Assembly: GCA_947503105.1 (NCBI GenBank)
Contig: CANNCM010000003.1
Location: 62,001 to 126,000 of the forward strand
Reading direction: 5' to 3'
DNA from: an uncultured Flavobacteriaceae bacterium
Lineage (GTDB): Bacteria; Bacteroidota; Bacteroidia; Flavobacteriales; Flavobacteriaceae
Length of the DNA stretch: 64,000 nt
Each line of letters opens with the position of its first letter. Positions within the stretch are counted from its first letter, which is position 1. Below are positions 1-8,643 of this stretch, in pieces. Position numbers and translations under genes: made by a program. The notes beneath the pieces are model-generated. The model was not told where the DNA came from. It saw only the letters and a list, made by a program, of their open reading frames with translations, and made no database searches.

Positions 1-701
1 TCCGATTTGATCATGGCGGCAACACCGTCTCCTGTAATGGTTGCTCCTGCGATAGCATCAACTTCATAATCGGTTTTGTCGATATTCTTTGGGTCAGCAT
101 TACTTTTTGAAACTGTAATTCCTTTGAATGTTCCGTTTTCCATAAGGTGTTCTCCAATAAAATCATCCATAAAAAAGCGTTCTTTGATATTGGCTCCAAG
201 CCCAGGAGTCTCTCCTTTATGATCAAAATATGCACCTTGAATTACCATATTTTCATCCATTGCAACATAGGCCCAAATGGCATCCCAAAGTCCTTTTCCT
301 AGTATGGGAGCGATGTAGTATTTCTGTCCTTCTTTTTCGCCAATAAAAAGTGGTAATTTTCTATCAATACCTGCTTTTGCATTGGATTGTTGTTTCTTGA
401 CATCTACGAGGTAGGCTTCATCTGAAGTCGTGATGTTTCCACCTTGTATGATAATTTGTTCTGTAATGTATTGATTGAATAATTCTGGAGCTTTTTCTGT
501 GGAAACAAAAGTTGCACTGCTGCCTTCATTTTCGTTAACCCCCATTGCATACAAAATATTTTGCTGTTTTTCTAAACGCTTATTGACATCAATATTTGGT
601 GCCAAACTTGATGCTGTAAATGCCAAAAGCGATCCTACGATAACGACCATACCTATGGCAAATAGTAGGGTGTATTTATTTGATTCTGTGTTGGTACTCA
701 T
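1..701 (-). CDS. nqrC: Na+-translocating NADH-quinone reductase subunit C (partial)
   Basis: Subunit C of the sodium-pumping NADH:quinone oxidoreductase, a membrane-anchored flavoprotein that passes electrons within the Nqr complex. I translated it from the ATG at 701 on the minus strand. About 233 codons are present and the C-terminus lies beyond the left edge. Residues 10-30 form one membrane anchor, and the rest faces outside. Near the edge the protein reads DAIAGATITGDG, matching the covalent FMN-attachment motif with the GAT threonine as acceptor. It starts 4 bases after the nqrB stop, so the two are co-transcribed. nqrD, E and F probably follow off-window. The identity is clear; only completeness is limited. 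Confidence 0.95.
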   Translation of the reverse strand, partial: MSTNTESNKYTLLFAIGMVVIVGSLLAFTASSLAPNIDVNKRLEKQQNILYAMGVNENEGSSATFVSTEKAPELFNQYITEQIIIQGGNITTSDEAYLVDVKKQQSNAKAGIDRKLPLFIGEKEGQKYYIAPILGKGLWDAIWAYVAMDENMVIQGAYFDHKGETPGLGANIKERFFMDDFIGEHLMENGTFKGITVSKSNADPKNIDKTDYEVDAIAGATITGDGVAAMIKS

Positions 702-705
702 ATTG

Positions 706-1911
706 TTATGCCGTTTTTACTTTTAAACGTTTCATTCTTTTCTTTACATTTCCTTGAACCACATAGTGATCAATTGTTGGTGCAAAAACATTCATTAGCA
801 AAATTGCTAAGAATACACCTTCTGGATAGGCTGGATTGAAGACTCGAATCATTATCGAAATAAATCCAATCAAGAATCCATAAATCCATTTGCCTTTGTT
901 GGTTTGTGCTGCTGTTACAGGGTCTGTTGCCATGTACACGGCTCCAAATAATATACTTCCAATAATGAGGTGTTGCCAAAATGGCACACTCATCAATCCG
1001 TAAAACTTACTCGACGATGTAATTAGACCTGCATCAACTACACCATTAAAAATAAGTCCCATAGCAAGTGCTCCTAAAAGAGTACTGAGTATAATTCGCC
1101 AGCTTCCTACTTTTGTAAATATGAGAAATAGTGCTCCGAAAATAATTAATAACTTTGAAGTCTCTCCTATAGATCCTGGAATTAATCCAAAAAACATGTC
1201 AGCATAATTATACACTACATCTTGACTTTGTGCATAACTTCCCAAAATGGTTTCGCCAGAGATGGCATCTGCTGTTCCTGCACGTTCTACGGCACCGTGT
1301 ACCCAAACCTTATCGCCACTCATCCATGTGGGATAAGCAAAAAACAAGAAGGCTCTGATTGTAAGTGCTGGATTCAAAATATTCATTCCAGTACCACCAA
1401 AAACTTCTTTTCCGATAACTACTCCAAAAGCAACAGCCACAGCTAACATCCACAACGGAAGATCGACAGGAACAATAAGTGGGACAAGCATACCTGTTAC
1501 CAAATAGCCCTCTTCAACTTCATGCCCTTTGATTACGGCAAAAATAAATTCTATAAGTAATCCAACGCCATAAGACACTATTACTAATGGCAAAACTTTC
1601 CATATTCCTATCACTAAATTATCCCAAGTCCAAAAGGTTGAGCCCAGAAATCCTTCCGCAGCTTCAATAGAGCCCAATGCAAGATGATGTTGGTATCCCG
1701 CATTAAACATTCCAAAAATTAAACAAGGTACCATCGCCATAATTACCGTATTCATGGTACGCTTCAAATCATCGGCTGCTTTGATGTGTGTTCCATTGTG
1801 AGTGGTTTCGTTTGGCAGATATAAAAAGGTATGAATGGCATTGAAAGCTGGAGCCATTTTTGTGCCTTTATATTTTTCTTTAAGATTGTGTAAGTTTGAT
1901 TTTAAACCCAT
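706..1911 (-). CDS. nqrB: Na+-translocating NADH-quinone reductase subunit B
   Basis: Integral-membrane subunit of the Nqr sodium pump, related to RnfD, holding a covalent FMN, riboflavin and part of the Na+ path. The 401 residues contain many hydrophobic segments and a basic N-terminal cytoplasmic stretch before the first helix, as usual for NqrB. The flavinylation site is DAISGETILG, with the acceptor threonine near residue 221. The residue before it is glutamate, where the family motif usually has alanine (SGAT). The gene is second in nqrABC, 38 bases after nqrA and 4 bases before nqrC. The pump supplies sodium-motive force, typical of marine bacteria. Confidence 0.97.
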   Translation of the reverse strand: MGLKSNLHNLKEKYKGTKMAPAFNAIHTFLYLPNETTHNGTHIKAADDLKRTMNTVIMAMVPCLIFGMFNAGYQHHLALGSIEAAEGFLGSTFWTWDNLVIGIWKVLPLVIVSYGVGLLIEFIFAVIKGHEVEEGYLVTGMLVPLIVPVDLPLWMLAVAVAFGVVIGKEVFGGTGMNILNPALTIRAFLFFAYPTWMSGDKVWVHGAVERAGTADAISGETILGSYAQSQDVVYNYADMFFGLIPGSIGETSKLLIIFGALFLIFTKVGSWRIILSTLLGALAMGLIFNGVVDAGLITSSSKFYGLMSVPFWQHLIIGSILFGAVYMATDPVTAAQTNKGKWIYGFLIGFISIMIRVFNPAYPEGVFLAILLMNVFAPTIDHYVVQGNVKKRMKRLKVKTA

Positions 1912-1949
1912 GTGTTATCTATTTATCACTTTAGTTTGAAAATGAATAA

Positions 1950-3305
1950 TTATCCTATTTCTTTAATCATTAGATCTAATCCTTCTCTTATTATTTTTTG
2001 GTGTGGTTGCTTGGAAACACAAACAAATTCTGTGAGTGCAAAATCCTCTGGTGCAACCTCATACATCCCCAACGCTTCCATTTCATCAAGGTCTTTGTAC
2101 ATACATGCCTTGAGGACTTGCATTGGATACATATCTAAAGGAAATACTTCTTCATATGACCCTGTGATGACAAAAGCCCGATGTTCTCCATTAGTATTCG
2201 TATTCAAATCATATTTTTTATTTGGCGTTAGCCATGAAAACGTCAATGCTCTTGATGTTGAAACTTTATTAAAAACAGGTTTGTTCCAACCAAAGAATTC
2301 GTAATCATCGCCTTCTGGAATAACAGTAATTACATTGCTATAATAATCCAAATGGCCATCCGGTTTCACCTCTTTTCCTGTAAGAACATTACCCGAAATA
2401 ATTCGAGCATGCGCATCTTTCTGTATCCCTCGATCGTAAATCATTGTTGCAACTTCAGAACCAATTCTTGTTGTTAAATAACGTGGCTCTTCTATTTGTG
2501 AACCTACCAAAGCGACAGTTCGCTCAGCATTAAATTTCCCCGTTAGAAGCAACTCTCCAATAATTACTAGATCTTGTGGCGTTACTGTCCATACCGTTTC
2601 TCCTTTGTTTATGGGGTCAATTTTATTGATGAGAGTTCCCACATTACCAGAAGGATGTGGCCCAGAGATTCTGTGTGTTGTAATATCTTCTAAATTTGTA
2701 AATGGCGAATGGGCGTCTTTTGAAACGCCAACATGCACGATTCCATCTGTAAGTTTTGACAATGCCGTTACTGCAGCTTGTAATTCTGATTCCTTACCTT
2801 TGAGCGTAAAATTATAATCTGCCGCAAGTGGTGCAGTTGCATGTGCCGAAACAAAAATTGATTTTGGTGAACGATCAGGATCTGCAATCACATCGTATGG
2901 GCGTTGTTTGACAAATGGCCAACACCCAGAAGCAAGCAATAGTGCTTTTATGTCTTCTGATTTTGCACTTTTTAGATTTAATTTTTTATGCTCTATAAAT
3001 GTTAAAGTTTTATCAGCCTTAATTTTTAGCTCCAAAATGCGGCGTTTTTCGCCACGAGTGATTTCAATAATCTCACCAGAAACTGGAGAAACAAACTTGA
3101 TATCTTCATTGGATTTGTCAAAAAATACAGGCTCGCCTGCTTTTACTTTTTGATTTACTTTAACTACTAATTTTGGTGTTATACCGTGGAAATCTTCAGG
3201 TCGAATCGTGTAAAAGTTGCTTTTGATGGCGGCGGTTTTAGACAGCGCAGCTGCTCCTACTAATTTGATATCCAGACCTTTTTTTATTCGGATGTCGTTT
3301 GACAT
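1950..3305 (-). CDS. nqrA: Na+-translocating NADH-quinone reductase subunit A
   Basis: Peripheral cytoplasmic subunit of the Nqr complex, implicated in quinone interaction. I chose the ATG at 3305 (MSNDIRIKKGLD), giving 451 residues, close to the family length. An in-frame ATG at 3407 would add 34 lysine-rich residues unlike any NqrA N-terminus and would run through the likely promoter. The N-terminal barrel-sandwich-like region (KGLDIKLVG, then the IRPEDFHGITPKLVVK stretch) and the central conserved block with ISGPHPSGNVGT are characteristic. It is the first gene of the operon; a -7 box TAAATTTG lies 36-43 bases upstream of the start. Confidence 0.97.
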   Translation of the reverse strand: MSNDIRIKKGLDIKLVGAAALSKTAAIKSNFYTIRPEDFHGITPKLVVKVNQKVKAGEPVFFDKSNEDIKFVSPVSGEIIEITRGEKRRILELKIKADKTLTFIEHKKLNLKSAKSEDIKALLLASGCWPFVKQRPYDVIADPDRSPKSIFVSAHATAPLAADYNFTLKGKESELQAAVTALSKLTDGIVHVGVSKDAHSPFTNLEDITTHRISGPHPSGNVGTLINKIDPINKGETVWTVTPQDLVIIGELLLTGKFNAERTVALVGSQIEEPRYLTTRIGSEVATMIYDRGIQKDAHARIISGNVLTGKEVKPDGHLDYYSNVITVIPEGDDYEFFGWNKPVFNKVSTSRALTFSWLTPNKKYDLNTNTNGEHRAFVITGSYEEVFPLDMYPMQVLKACMYKDLDEMEALGMYEVAPEDFALTEFVCVSKQPHQKIIREGLDLMIKEIG

Positions 3306-3340
3306 ATATTTTTTTTTGAAATTTGTATCTAAAAATCGAG

Positions 3341-3373
3341 CAAATTTACAAATTAAAAGTGCATTCCTCCCAA
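3341..3373 (-). promoter_or_regulatory. Probable nqrA promoter (Bacteroidetes type)
   Basis: On the minus strand TTG (3373-3371) is followed after 22 bases by TAAATTTG (3348-3341). This fits the Bacteroidetes primary-sigma consensus (TTTG at -33, TAnnTTTG at -7, spacing about 17-23). It sits just upstream of the chosen nqrA start. Confidence 0.6.
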
Positions 3374-3456
3374 CATTTAAATGGATTTTTTTTGTTAAAA
3401 TTTGCATTTTAACAAAGCGGCAATTTTTACTTATATTTACGTTCTAAACTTTTTGT

Positions 3457-4710
3457 ATGCTCAAATCCTTTCGTACAATTTTTTTCTGTGTTTCTTTTCT
3501 TATGAGCTCTTGTATATTAAAAAGTCAAGTGCAAGAAGTTGAACCTCCAAATGACATAAAAACAATTACATTTGGAAGCCAAAAAGAAAGGTCTATTCTT
3601 CCAATTATAAACCTAAACGAACGCATTTATCTTGAGTTTGATGTCTTGAACAATCTTGAGGAAGATTTCTATTATGTCATCGAACACTTCGATTATGATT
3701 GGACACCCTCTCGTTTGATGAAATCTGAATATCTTGATGGCATGGATAACCTTAGAATTTTTGATTATGAAAACTCATTCAATACCTATCAAATATATTC
3801 GCACTATAGACTACAGATCCCAAACCAACAAACCCGATTGAAAGTTTCTGGAAATTACCTCATCAAGATTTTTGATGAAAATGACGATATAGTTTTTAGC
3901 AGAAAATTCATGCTCATGGAGCAACAGCTTGGAGTTGGAGTACAAATCAAAAGGTCTAGAAATGTGGCATTAATTAATGAAACCCAAACTGTAGATTTTA
4001 GTATAAAATCAAATAATTTAAATTTGAATAATCCCGCAGAAACGGTGCAAACAGTAGTGATTCAAAACAACAACTTAAAAACAGCCATTTACGGCTTAAA
4101 ACCACAATATATTTTAGGAAACGAATTGGTATATAGATATAATGACAACTCACTATTTTGGGGTGGTAACGAATATTTATTTTTTGAAAATAAAGACGTT
4201 CGTATGGCAAATCTAGGAGTTCAGTACATCGATTTACAAGAACTTTATCATAGCTACTTATATACAGATATTGATAGAAGTTCTCGAAAGTACACCTACA
4301 ACCCCGATATAAACGGAGGATTTAAAGTTACCGTTCTTGATCGCGAAGACCCAAGTATTGAAGCAGATTATACCTATATACATTTTTCATTACTCGCAGA
4401 AGAATTTTTGGATAAATCCGTATATGTCTATGGCGGATATAACAACTTCAGCATCACAGATGACAACAAAATGATATTCAATCCAGAAAAAGGTGTTTAT
4501 GAACTCTCGATGCTTTTGAAACAAGGATTTTATAATTATAAATATGTTGTTGTAGATCGCGATGACACATTACTGGAAGGAGCTATAAGTGGAAATTTTG
4601 ATGAAACAGAAAACAACTACAAGGTGATTGTTTACTACAGAGATTTGGGTGCGCGTTATGACAAAATTATTGGATTGGGTGAAGCCAATTCTATTCAAAT
4701 TACAAATTAA
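3457..4710 (+). CDS. Type IX secretion system plug-like protein (DUF5103 family)
   Basis: Homologue of the DUF5103 proteins, one of which was found as the Plug closing the periplasmic end of the SprA translocon in Flavobacterium johnsoniae. The 417 residues begin with a hydrophobic signal-like segment (about residues 5-20). The rest is a predicted all-beta protein with the family blocks RIYLEFDVLNN, YYVIEHFDYDW, YRLQIPN, DINGGFKVTV and VYVYGGYNNF. The family is usually about 410-430 residues, so it looks complete. It is next to apaG, a pairing I recall from other Flavobacteria. It is one of two T9SS-linked genes here, with porT, and the secreted amylase would be a client of that system. Confidence 0.85.
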   Translation: MLKSFRTIFFCVSFLMSSCILKSQVQEVEPPNDIKTITFGSQKERSILPIINLNERIYLEFDVLNNLEEDFYYVIEHFDYDWTPSRLMKSEYLDGMDNLRIFDYENSFNTYQIYSHYRLQIPNQQTRLKVSGNYLIKIFDENDDIVFSRKFMLMEQQLGVGVQIKRSRNVALINETQTVDFSIKSNNLNLNNPAETVQTVVIQNNNLKTAIYGLKPQYILGNELVYRYNDNSLFWGGNEYLFFENKDVRMANLGVQYIDLQELYHSYLYTDIDRSSRKYTYNPDINGGFKVTVLDREDPSIEADYTYIHFSLLAEEFLDKSVYVYGGYNNFSITDDNKMIFNPEKGVYELSMLLKQGFYNYKYVVVDRDDTLLEGAISGNFDETENNYKVIVYYRDLGARYDKIIGLGEANSIQITN

Positions 4711-4731
4711 TTAAAGCAAATACTACAAAAA

Positions 4732-5118
4732 ATGGTACATCAAATTACAAATGGCATCAAAGTATCGGTTGAAACCCATTTTGAAGGTACTTTTTACGAC
4801 AAAGAAGTGATTCAATATGCTTTCAGTTATATTGTTAAGATCAAAAATGAAAGAGAAGACCCTGTACAACTCCTTTCTAGGACTTGGCACATATGCGATG
4901 CCTTAAATTCTAAAGAAAAAGTAGAGGGCGATGGTGTTGTTGGCGCTCAGCCGATTATTCAACCCAATGCGTCGTATATCTACAATTCGGGATGTACCCT
5001 AAAATCTCCTTTCGGCGCAATGAAAGGCAACTATACTATGTTGAATATTTCTGATAATGAAACCTTTAAAGTACAAATTCCAAGCTTCAAACTTTGCACA
5101 GATTTTGCTCAAAATTAA
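4732..5118 (+). CDS. apaG: ApaG domain protein
   Basis: Small soluble ApaG protein of 128 residues with a fibronectin-III-like beta-sandwich. ApaG is linked by genetics to Co2+ resistance and Mg2+ efflux in enterics, but its biochemical role is unsettled. Diagnostic features are the VSVETHFEG start, the Y-x-I-x-N block (YIVKIKNE), the RTWHI motif near residue 46, VVGAQPIIQPNASYIY, and the SPFGAMKGNYTM block. It begins 21 bases after the plug gene and is probably co-transcribed with it. Length matches the family. Confidence 0.93.
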   Translation: MVHQITNGIKVSVETHFEGTFYDKEVIQYAFSYIVKIKNEREDPVQLLSRTWHICDALNSKEKVEGDGVVGAQPIIQPNASYIYNSGCTLKSPFGAMKGNYTMLNISDNETFKVQIPSFKLCTDFAQN

Positions 5119-5150
5119 TCTATTATCATACACTAAAATTCAGTCATAAA

Positions 5151-5164
5151 TTGTAATTTTACAA
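5151..5164 (+). promoter_or_regulatory. Inverted repeat in the pruA promoter region
   Basis: TTGTAA and TTACAA flank TT, giving a 14-base inverted repeat 26 bases before the pruA start. A -7-like TAATTTTA overlaps it, so it could be an operator. No regulator is assigned. Confidence 0.35.
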
Positions 5165-5190
5165 CCTAATTATATCTTAATACTACATCT

Positions 5191-6816
5191 ATGGGAAAAG
5201 GATTTTTTAATGTTCCAGTAGCAAAAAACGAACCCGTTTTATCATATGCGCCTGGAACTCAAGAGCGTGAAAACGTATTGCAGGCCTACAAATCAATGTA
5301 CAATTCAAAAATTGAAGTTCCTCTATACATTAATGGAAAACATATAAAATCTGGAGAGACACAAACCATGAGTCCTCCTCACGATCATCAGCATATTGTT
5401 GGCACATATCACACCGCCAATAAAACTCATGTAGAACAGGCAATTTCTACAGCTTTGGACGCTAGAAAAACATGGGCCAATCTTCCTTGGGAACAACGCG
5501 CAGCTATCTTTCTTCGCGCAGCAGAGCTAATTGCAGGCCCCTACAGAGCCAAAATAAATGCAGCCACAATGATGGCGCAATCCAAAACTGTACATCAGGC
5601 AGAAATTGATGCCGCTTGTGAGTTTATCGACTTTTTGAGATTCAATGTGCAGTTTATGACAGAAATTTATGCCGATCAACCCAAAAGTACAAGTGCTGCT
5701 TGGAACAGAATTGAGTACCGTCCCTTAGAGGGATTTACCTATGCTGTTACGCCTTTTAATTTTACTGCTATTGCTGGAAATCTTCCTGCATGTATGGCAT
5801 TGATGGGCAATGTTGTGGTCTGGAAACCTAGTGACAGTCAAGTCTATTCTGCAAAAATAATTATGGATGTATTTAATGAAGCTGGAGTTCCTCCTGGCGT
5901 TATCAATGTTGTTTTTGGCGATCCGGTAATGATCACAAATACCGTCCTCTCCAGTCCAGATTTTTCTGGTCTTCATTTCACGGGCTCTACTTTTGTTTTC
6001 AAAGAATTATGGAAACAAATAGGAACGCATATTCATAACTACAAAACTTATCCAAGAATCGTTGGTGAAACAGGTGGGAAAGACTTTATTGTAGCGCACC
6101 AATCTGCAAACCCAAAACAAGTAGCAACAGGAATTGTAAGAGGTGCTTTCGAATTTCAAGGTCAAAAATGTAGTGCCGCATCTCGTGCCTATATTCCAGA
6201 AAGTCTTTGGGCCGATGTAAAATCGTATCTTTTGGAAGATATCGATTCCATAAAAATAGGAAGTCCAGAAGATTTATCAAACTTTATGACCGCAGTTATT
6301 CATGAAGGGTCTTTTGATAAAATTGCAAAATATATAGACGCCGCAAAAAACAATGCTGATGCAGAAATTATTGCAGGTGGAAGCTATGACAAAACCAAAG
6401 GTTACTTTATAGAACCCACTGTAATTTTGACCACCAATCCACAGTACGAAACCATGTGTACTGAGCTTTTTGGTCCTGTCATTACGATTTACATTTACAA
6501 AGATGAGGACTATGCAAAAACCCTACAATTGGTAGATAAAACTAGTGATTATGCCCTTACTGGGGCCATTTTTTCTACAGACCGCTATGCCGCCAATCAA
6601 GCTACAGAAGCTTTGGTGAATGCTGCAGGTAATTTTTATATTAACGATAAGCCAACAGGGGCAGTCGTAGGCCAACAACCTTTTGGTGGCGCTAGAGCTT
6701 CTGGCACCAATGACAAAGCTGGTTCTGCACAAAATTTATGGCGTTGGGTGTCCCCACGAATGATTAAGGAAACCTTTGTATCGCCTACAGATTATAAATA
6801 TCCTTTTTTAGGTTAA
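5191..6816 (+). CDS. pruA: L-glutamate gamma-semialdehyde dehydrogenase
   Basis: NAD-dependent aldehyde dehydrogenase of proline breakdown, oxidising glutamate-gamma-semialdehyde (from pyrroline-5-carboxylate) to glutamate. At 541 residues it matches the stand-alone P5C dehydrogenase family and lacks a proline dehydrogenase domain. Visible landmarks are VTPFNFTAIAGNLPA, WKPSD for the cofactor, FTGST, the general-base glutamate in VGETGGKDF, and the catalytic cysteine near residue 327 in FQGQKCSAASR. The C-terminal GQQPFGGARASGTNDKAG block is typical of this subfamily. It is monocistronic, followed by a strong terminator. Proline dehydrogenase (putA/prodh) is not in the window. Confidence 0.96.
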   Translation: MGKGFFNVPVAKNEPVLSYAPGTQERENVLQAYKSMYNSKIEVPLYINGKHIKSGETQTMSPPHDHQHIVGTYHTANKTHVEQAISTALDARKTWANLPWEQRAAIFLRAAELIAGPYRAKINAATMMAQSKTVHQAEIDAACEFIDFLRFNVQFMTEIYADQPKSTSAAWNRIEYRPLEGFTYAVTPFNFTAIAGNLPACMALMGNVVVWKPSDSQVYSAKIIMDVFNEAGVPPGVINVVFGDPVMITNTVLSSPDFSGLHFTGSTFVFKELWKQIGTHIHNYKTYPRIVGETGGKDFIVAHQSANPKQVATGIVRGAFEFQGQKCSAASRAYIPESLWADVKSYLLEDIDSIKIGSPEDLSNFMTAVIHEGSFDKIAKYIDAAKNNADAEIIAGGSYDKTKGYFIEPTVILTTNPQYETMCTELFGPVITIYIYKDEDYAKTLQLVDKTSDYALTGAIFSTDRYAANQATEALVNAAGNFYINDKPTGAVVGQQPFGGARASGTNDKAGSAQNLWRWVSPRMIKETFVSPTDYKYPFLG

Positions 6817-6834
6817 ATACAGAACAATCAAAAT

Positions 6835-6867
6835 AAAAAAAACCACTCTTTTTGGAGTGGTTTTTTT
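6835..6867. terminator. Bidirectional terminator between pruA and the Omp28-like gene
   Basis: A-rich tract, CCACTC, a 6-base loop, GAGTGG and seven Ts form a perfect hairpin. It lies between two convergent genes and is flanked by A and T runs on both sides, so it can work in both directions. Confidence 0.9.
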
Positions 6868-6884
6868 ATTAAAAATTTAAGGTA

Positions 6885-8003
6885 TTAATCAAAGGAAACA
6901 GACTCGCCTAGGTGTACTTCTTGAACATTATAAATATCATAATGTGGAGAATTCTCCCATGTCGTATTAAAGTAATCTACAAAAGTTTTTGTGTATGTAT
7001 TACGTACAAAAGCAATAAGTTTCAAATCGTTAATATCAATAACATTTGACGGAAGATCCAAACCAGTAATAGTTCGTGTATAAACACCACCAGCAGAGGT
7101 ATTATCAGCAGGAATCAGATCCCCTAATTGATCTGTATAAACTTCCAATAATACATCGTTGTGCACATAGTTTACCCCTTGATTGGACCCTGCTTGAGGT
7201 GAGTCAGACGTTTGCGTTCCTTCAACTAAATAAATCATAAGCTTAACTTCCTCATTTGGCGTTGTTTTGAAACCAACACTAACTTCCAAATCCAATTTAC
7301 CACCAACAATTTCACCTTCCAGAGCTAGTCCAACAGTTGCTTCTTCTGCAAGTTCTGCATTCACTTGAGACATATTGGGGAAATTCCAACGCGTATCTGG
7401 ACCGTTAACATAGACTGTCGGGAAACCTGTTACATGGTAATAATTGGACCAAAACATTGTTTCTTCAATTTCCATTGGATCACCGTCGTGATATCCTACA
7501 CCAAATATGTTTGGATTTCCATCTACAGCACTTTTTACCGCTGCGGCTGCTGGAGGGCAATTTGGACACCACGTACCTGTAAAGTCCTCTAATAATGCTT
7601 TCTTTGTGAATGAAGCTGGAGAGCCGCTAGCTGAAAAACTTGACGTATCACTATATTCAGATGCACTTTCTACTTCAAATGTTACGCTATTGGAGGTTAT
7701 ATCTTCATACGTTGCAACAAAAGTATAACTGCCAGATGTTTGGAAATTATAAGGGTTTGTATTCACTTCTGCTCCATTTACAGTAACTGAGGCCTCATCC
7801 GTAATAACATTCTCTTGATTGTCTCTAACTACAAAAAAACCAAATTCACCAGCAAAATAAGAGTCCTGATTAAAACTAATACTTATTGAAGTAACAGAGT
7901 TGTCTGGTGGGGTATTATTTGGAGGTGCCGATCCGTCATCTCCAGAACAGGAGAAAACCAACAGAAGGCCAAATAGTGATAACGTTTTGAATACATTTTT
8001 CAT
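6885..8003 (-). CDS. Omp28-like lipoprotein with thioredoxin-fold CxxC
   Basis: Outer-membrane lipoprotein of 372 residues. The N-terminus is a lipoprotein signal ending LVFSC near residue 19, followed by SGDDGS. Acidic residues just after the lipid cysteine resemble the Bacteroidetes surface-export signal. Residues about 35-110 look like an immunoglobulin-like domain. From about 130 comes an Omp28-type thioredoxin-like domain with FTGTWCPNCPPAAAA; the cysteines are spaced CxxC, and the cis-Pro loop may be TGFPTVYVNG. The C-terminal beta-rich part (EVKLMIYLVE...) is shared by the Omp28 family. It is divergent from a TlpA-like thioredoxin and an outer-membrane barrel. The physiological substrate is unknown. 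Confidence 0.85.
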   Translation of the reverse strand: MKNVFKTLSLFGLLLVFSCSGDDGSAPPNNTPPDNSVTSISISFNQDSYFAGEFGFFVVRDNQENVITDEASVTVNGAEVNTNPYNFQTSGSYTFVATYEDITSNSVTFEVESASEYSDTSSFSASGSPASFTKKALLEDFTGTWCPNCPPAAAAVKSAVDGNPNIFGVGYHDGDPMEIEETMFWSNYYHVTGFPTVYVNGPDTRWNFPNMSQVNAELAEEATVGLALEGEIVGGKLDLEVSVGFKTTPNEEVKLMIYLVEGTQTSDSPQAGSNQGVNYVHNDVLLEVYTDQLGDLIPADNTSAGGVYTRTITGLDLPSNVIDINDLKLIAFVRNTYTKTFVDYFNTTWENSPHYDIYNVQEVHLGESVSFD

Positions 8004-8034
8004 AAAAATTCTTTTTTTAAATTGTGTTTTGCAA

Positions 8035-8065
8035 TTGATTTATCAACAAATAAGTTGATGATCAA
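8035..8065. promoter_or_regulatory. Two adjacent palindromes in the divergent Omp28/tlpA promoter region
   Basis: TTGAT-TT-ATCAA (8035-8046) and TTGAT-G-ATCAA (8055-8065) supply four identical half-sites within 31 bases, between divergent genes. This could be a dimer-dimer operator shared by both directions; the regulator is unknown. Confidence 0.4.
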
Positions 8066-8136
8066 TAAAATATGCAATAAATATGTCAATAATTAAATTA
8101 TTCGTAAATTTAATGTTTATTATTTATTACACAAAA

Positions 8137-8619
8137 ATGAACAAAATTATTTTACGCTCTTTGCTTTTCTTAGGGCTATTATCGCACGCACAAAGTCCAT
8201 TGCCTAGTATTGAACTCAAAACGCTCTCTGGACAATTCATCAACACAGATGACATTGCTTCAAACAACAAGCTTATGATTGTCTCACTTTGGGCAACATG
8301 GTGCGTCCCATGCAAAAATGAATTGGATGCTGTGGCCGAGGTTTATGAGGATTGGATTGAAGAAACTAATGTGAAGTATTTTGCAATTTCTATAGATGAT
8401 TCAAGAACATCGAAACGCATCAAACCTATGATTGATGGAAAAGACTGGGAGTTTGAGATATTATTAGATGAAAATAGCGAACTCAAGCGATCATTTGGCG
8501 TGAGCACAGTCCCTTTTACTGTTATTGTAAAAGATGGCCTTGTAGTGTATAAACATACCGGCTATACTCCTGGTTATGAAGACGAACTTTATGAAGAACT
8601 TTTGAAATTTAGTGAATAA
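8137..8619 (+). CDS. TlpA-like secreted thioredoxin
   Basis: Extracytoplasmic thiol-disulfide oxidoreductase of the TlpA/ResA type. I chose the ATG at 8137 (160 residues), because MNKIILRSLLFLGLLSHAQS is a clean signal peptide; the upstream in-frame ATG at 8083 would prepend 18 hydrophobic residues without purpose. The mature protein has the ATWCVPCK active site near residue 58, the only cysteines present, and the cis-proline loop GVSTVPFTVIV. Family members reduce periplasmic disulfides. It starts a two-gene operon with the barrel gene 24 bases downstream and is divergent from the Omp28-like CxxC lipoprotein. Confidence 0.9.
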   Translation: MNKIILRSLLFLGLLSHAQSPLPSIELKTLSGQFINTDDIASNNKLMIVSLWATWCVPCKNELDAVAEVYEDWIEETNVKYFAISIDDSRTSKRIKPMIDGKDWEFEILLDENSELKRSFGVSTVPFTVIVKDGLVVYKHTGYTPGYEDELYEELLKFSE

Positions 8620-8643
8620 AGTTAGTTTCAATTATTTAGAATT

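Noticed and set aside
1912-2304. 130-codon plus-strand open frame across nqrA
   Set aside because: It is antisense to the well-conserved nqrA, has low-complexity start and no recognisable family; a shadow frame.
3306-3407. Longer NqrA start at 3407
   Set aside because: The 34 extra residues match no NqrA and cover the -33/-7 promoter elements.
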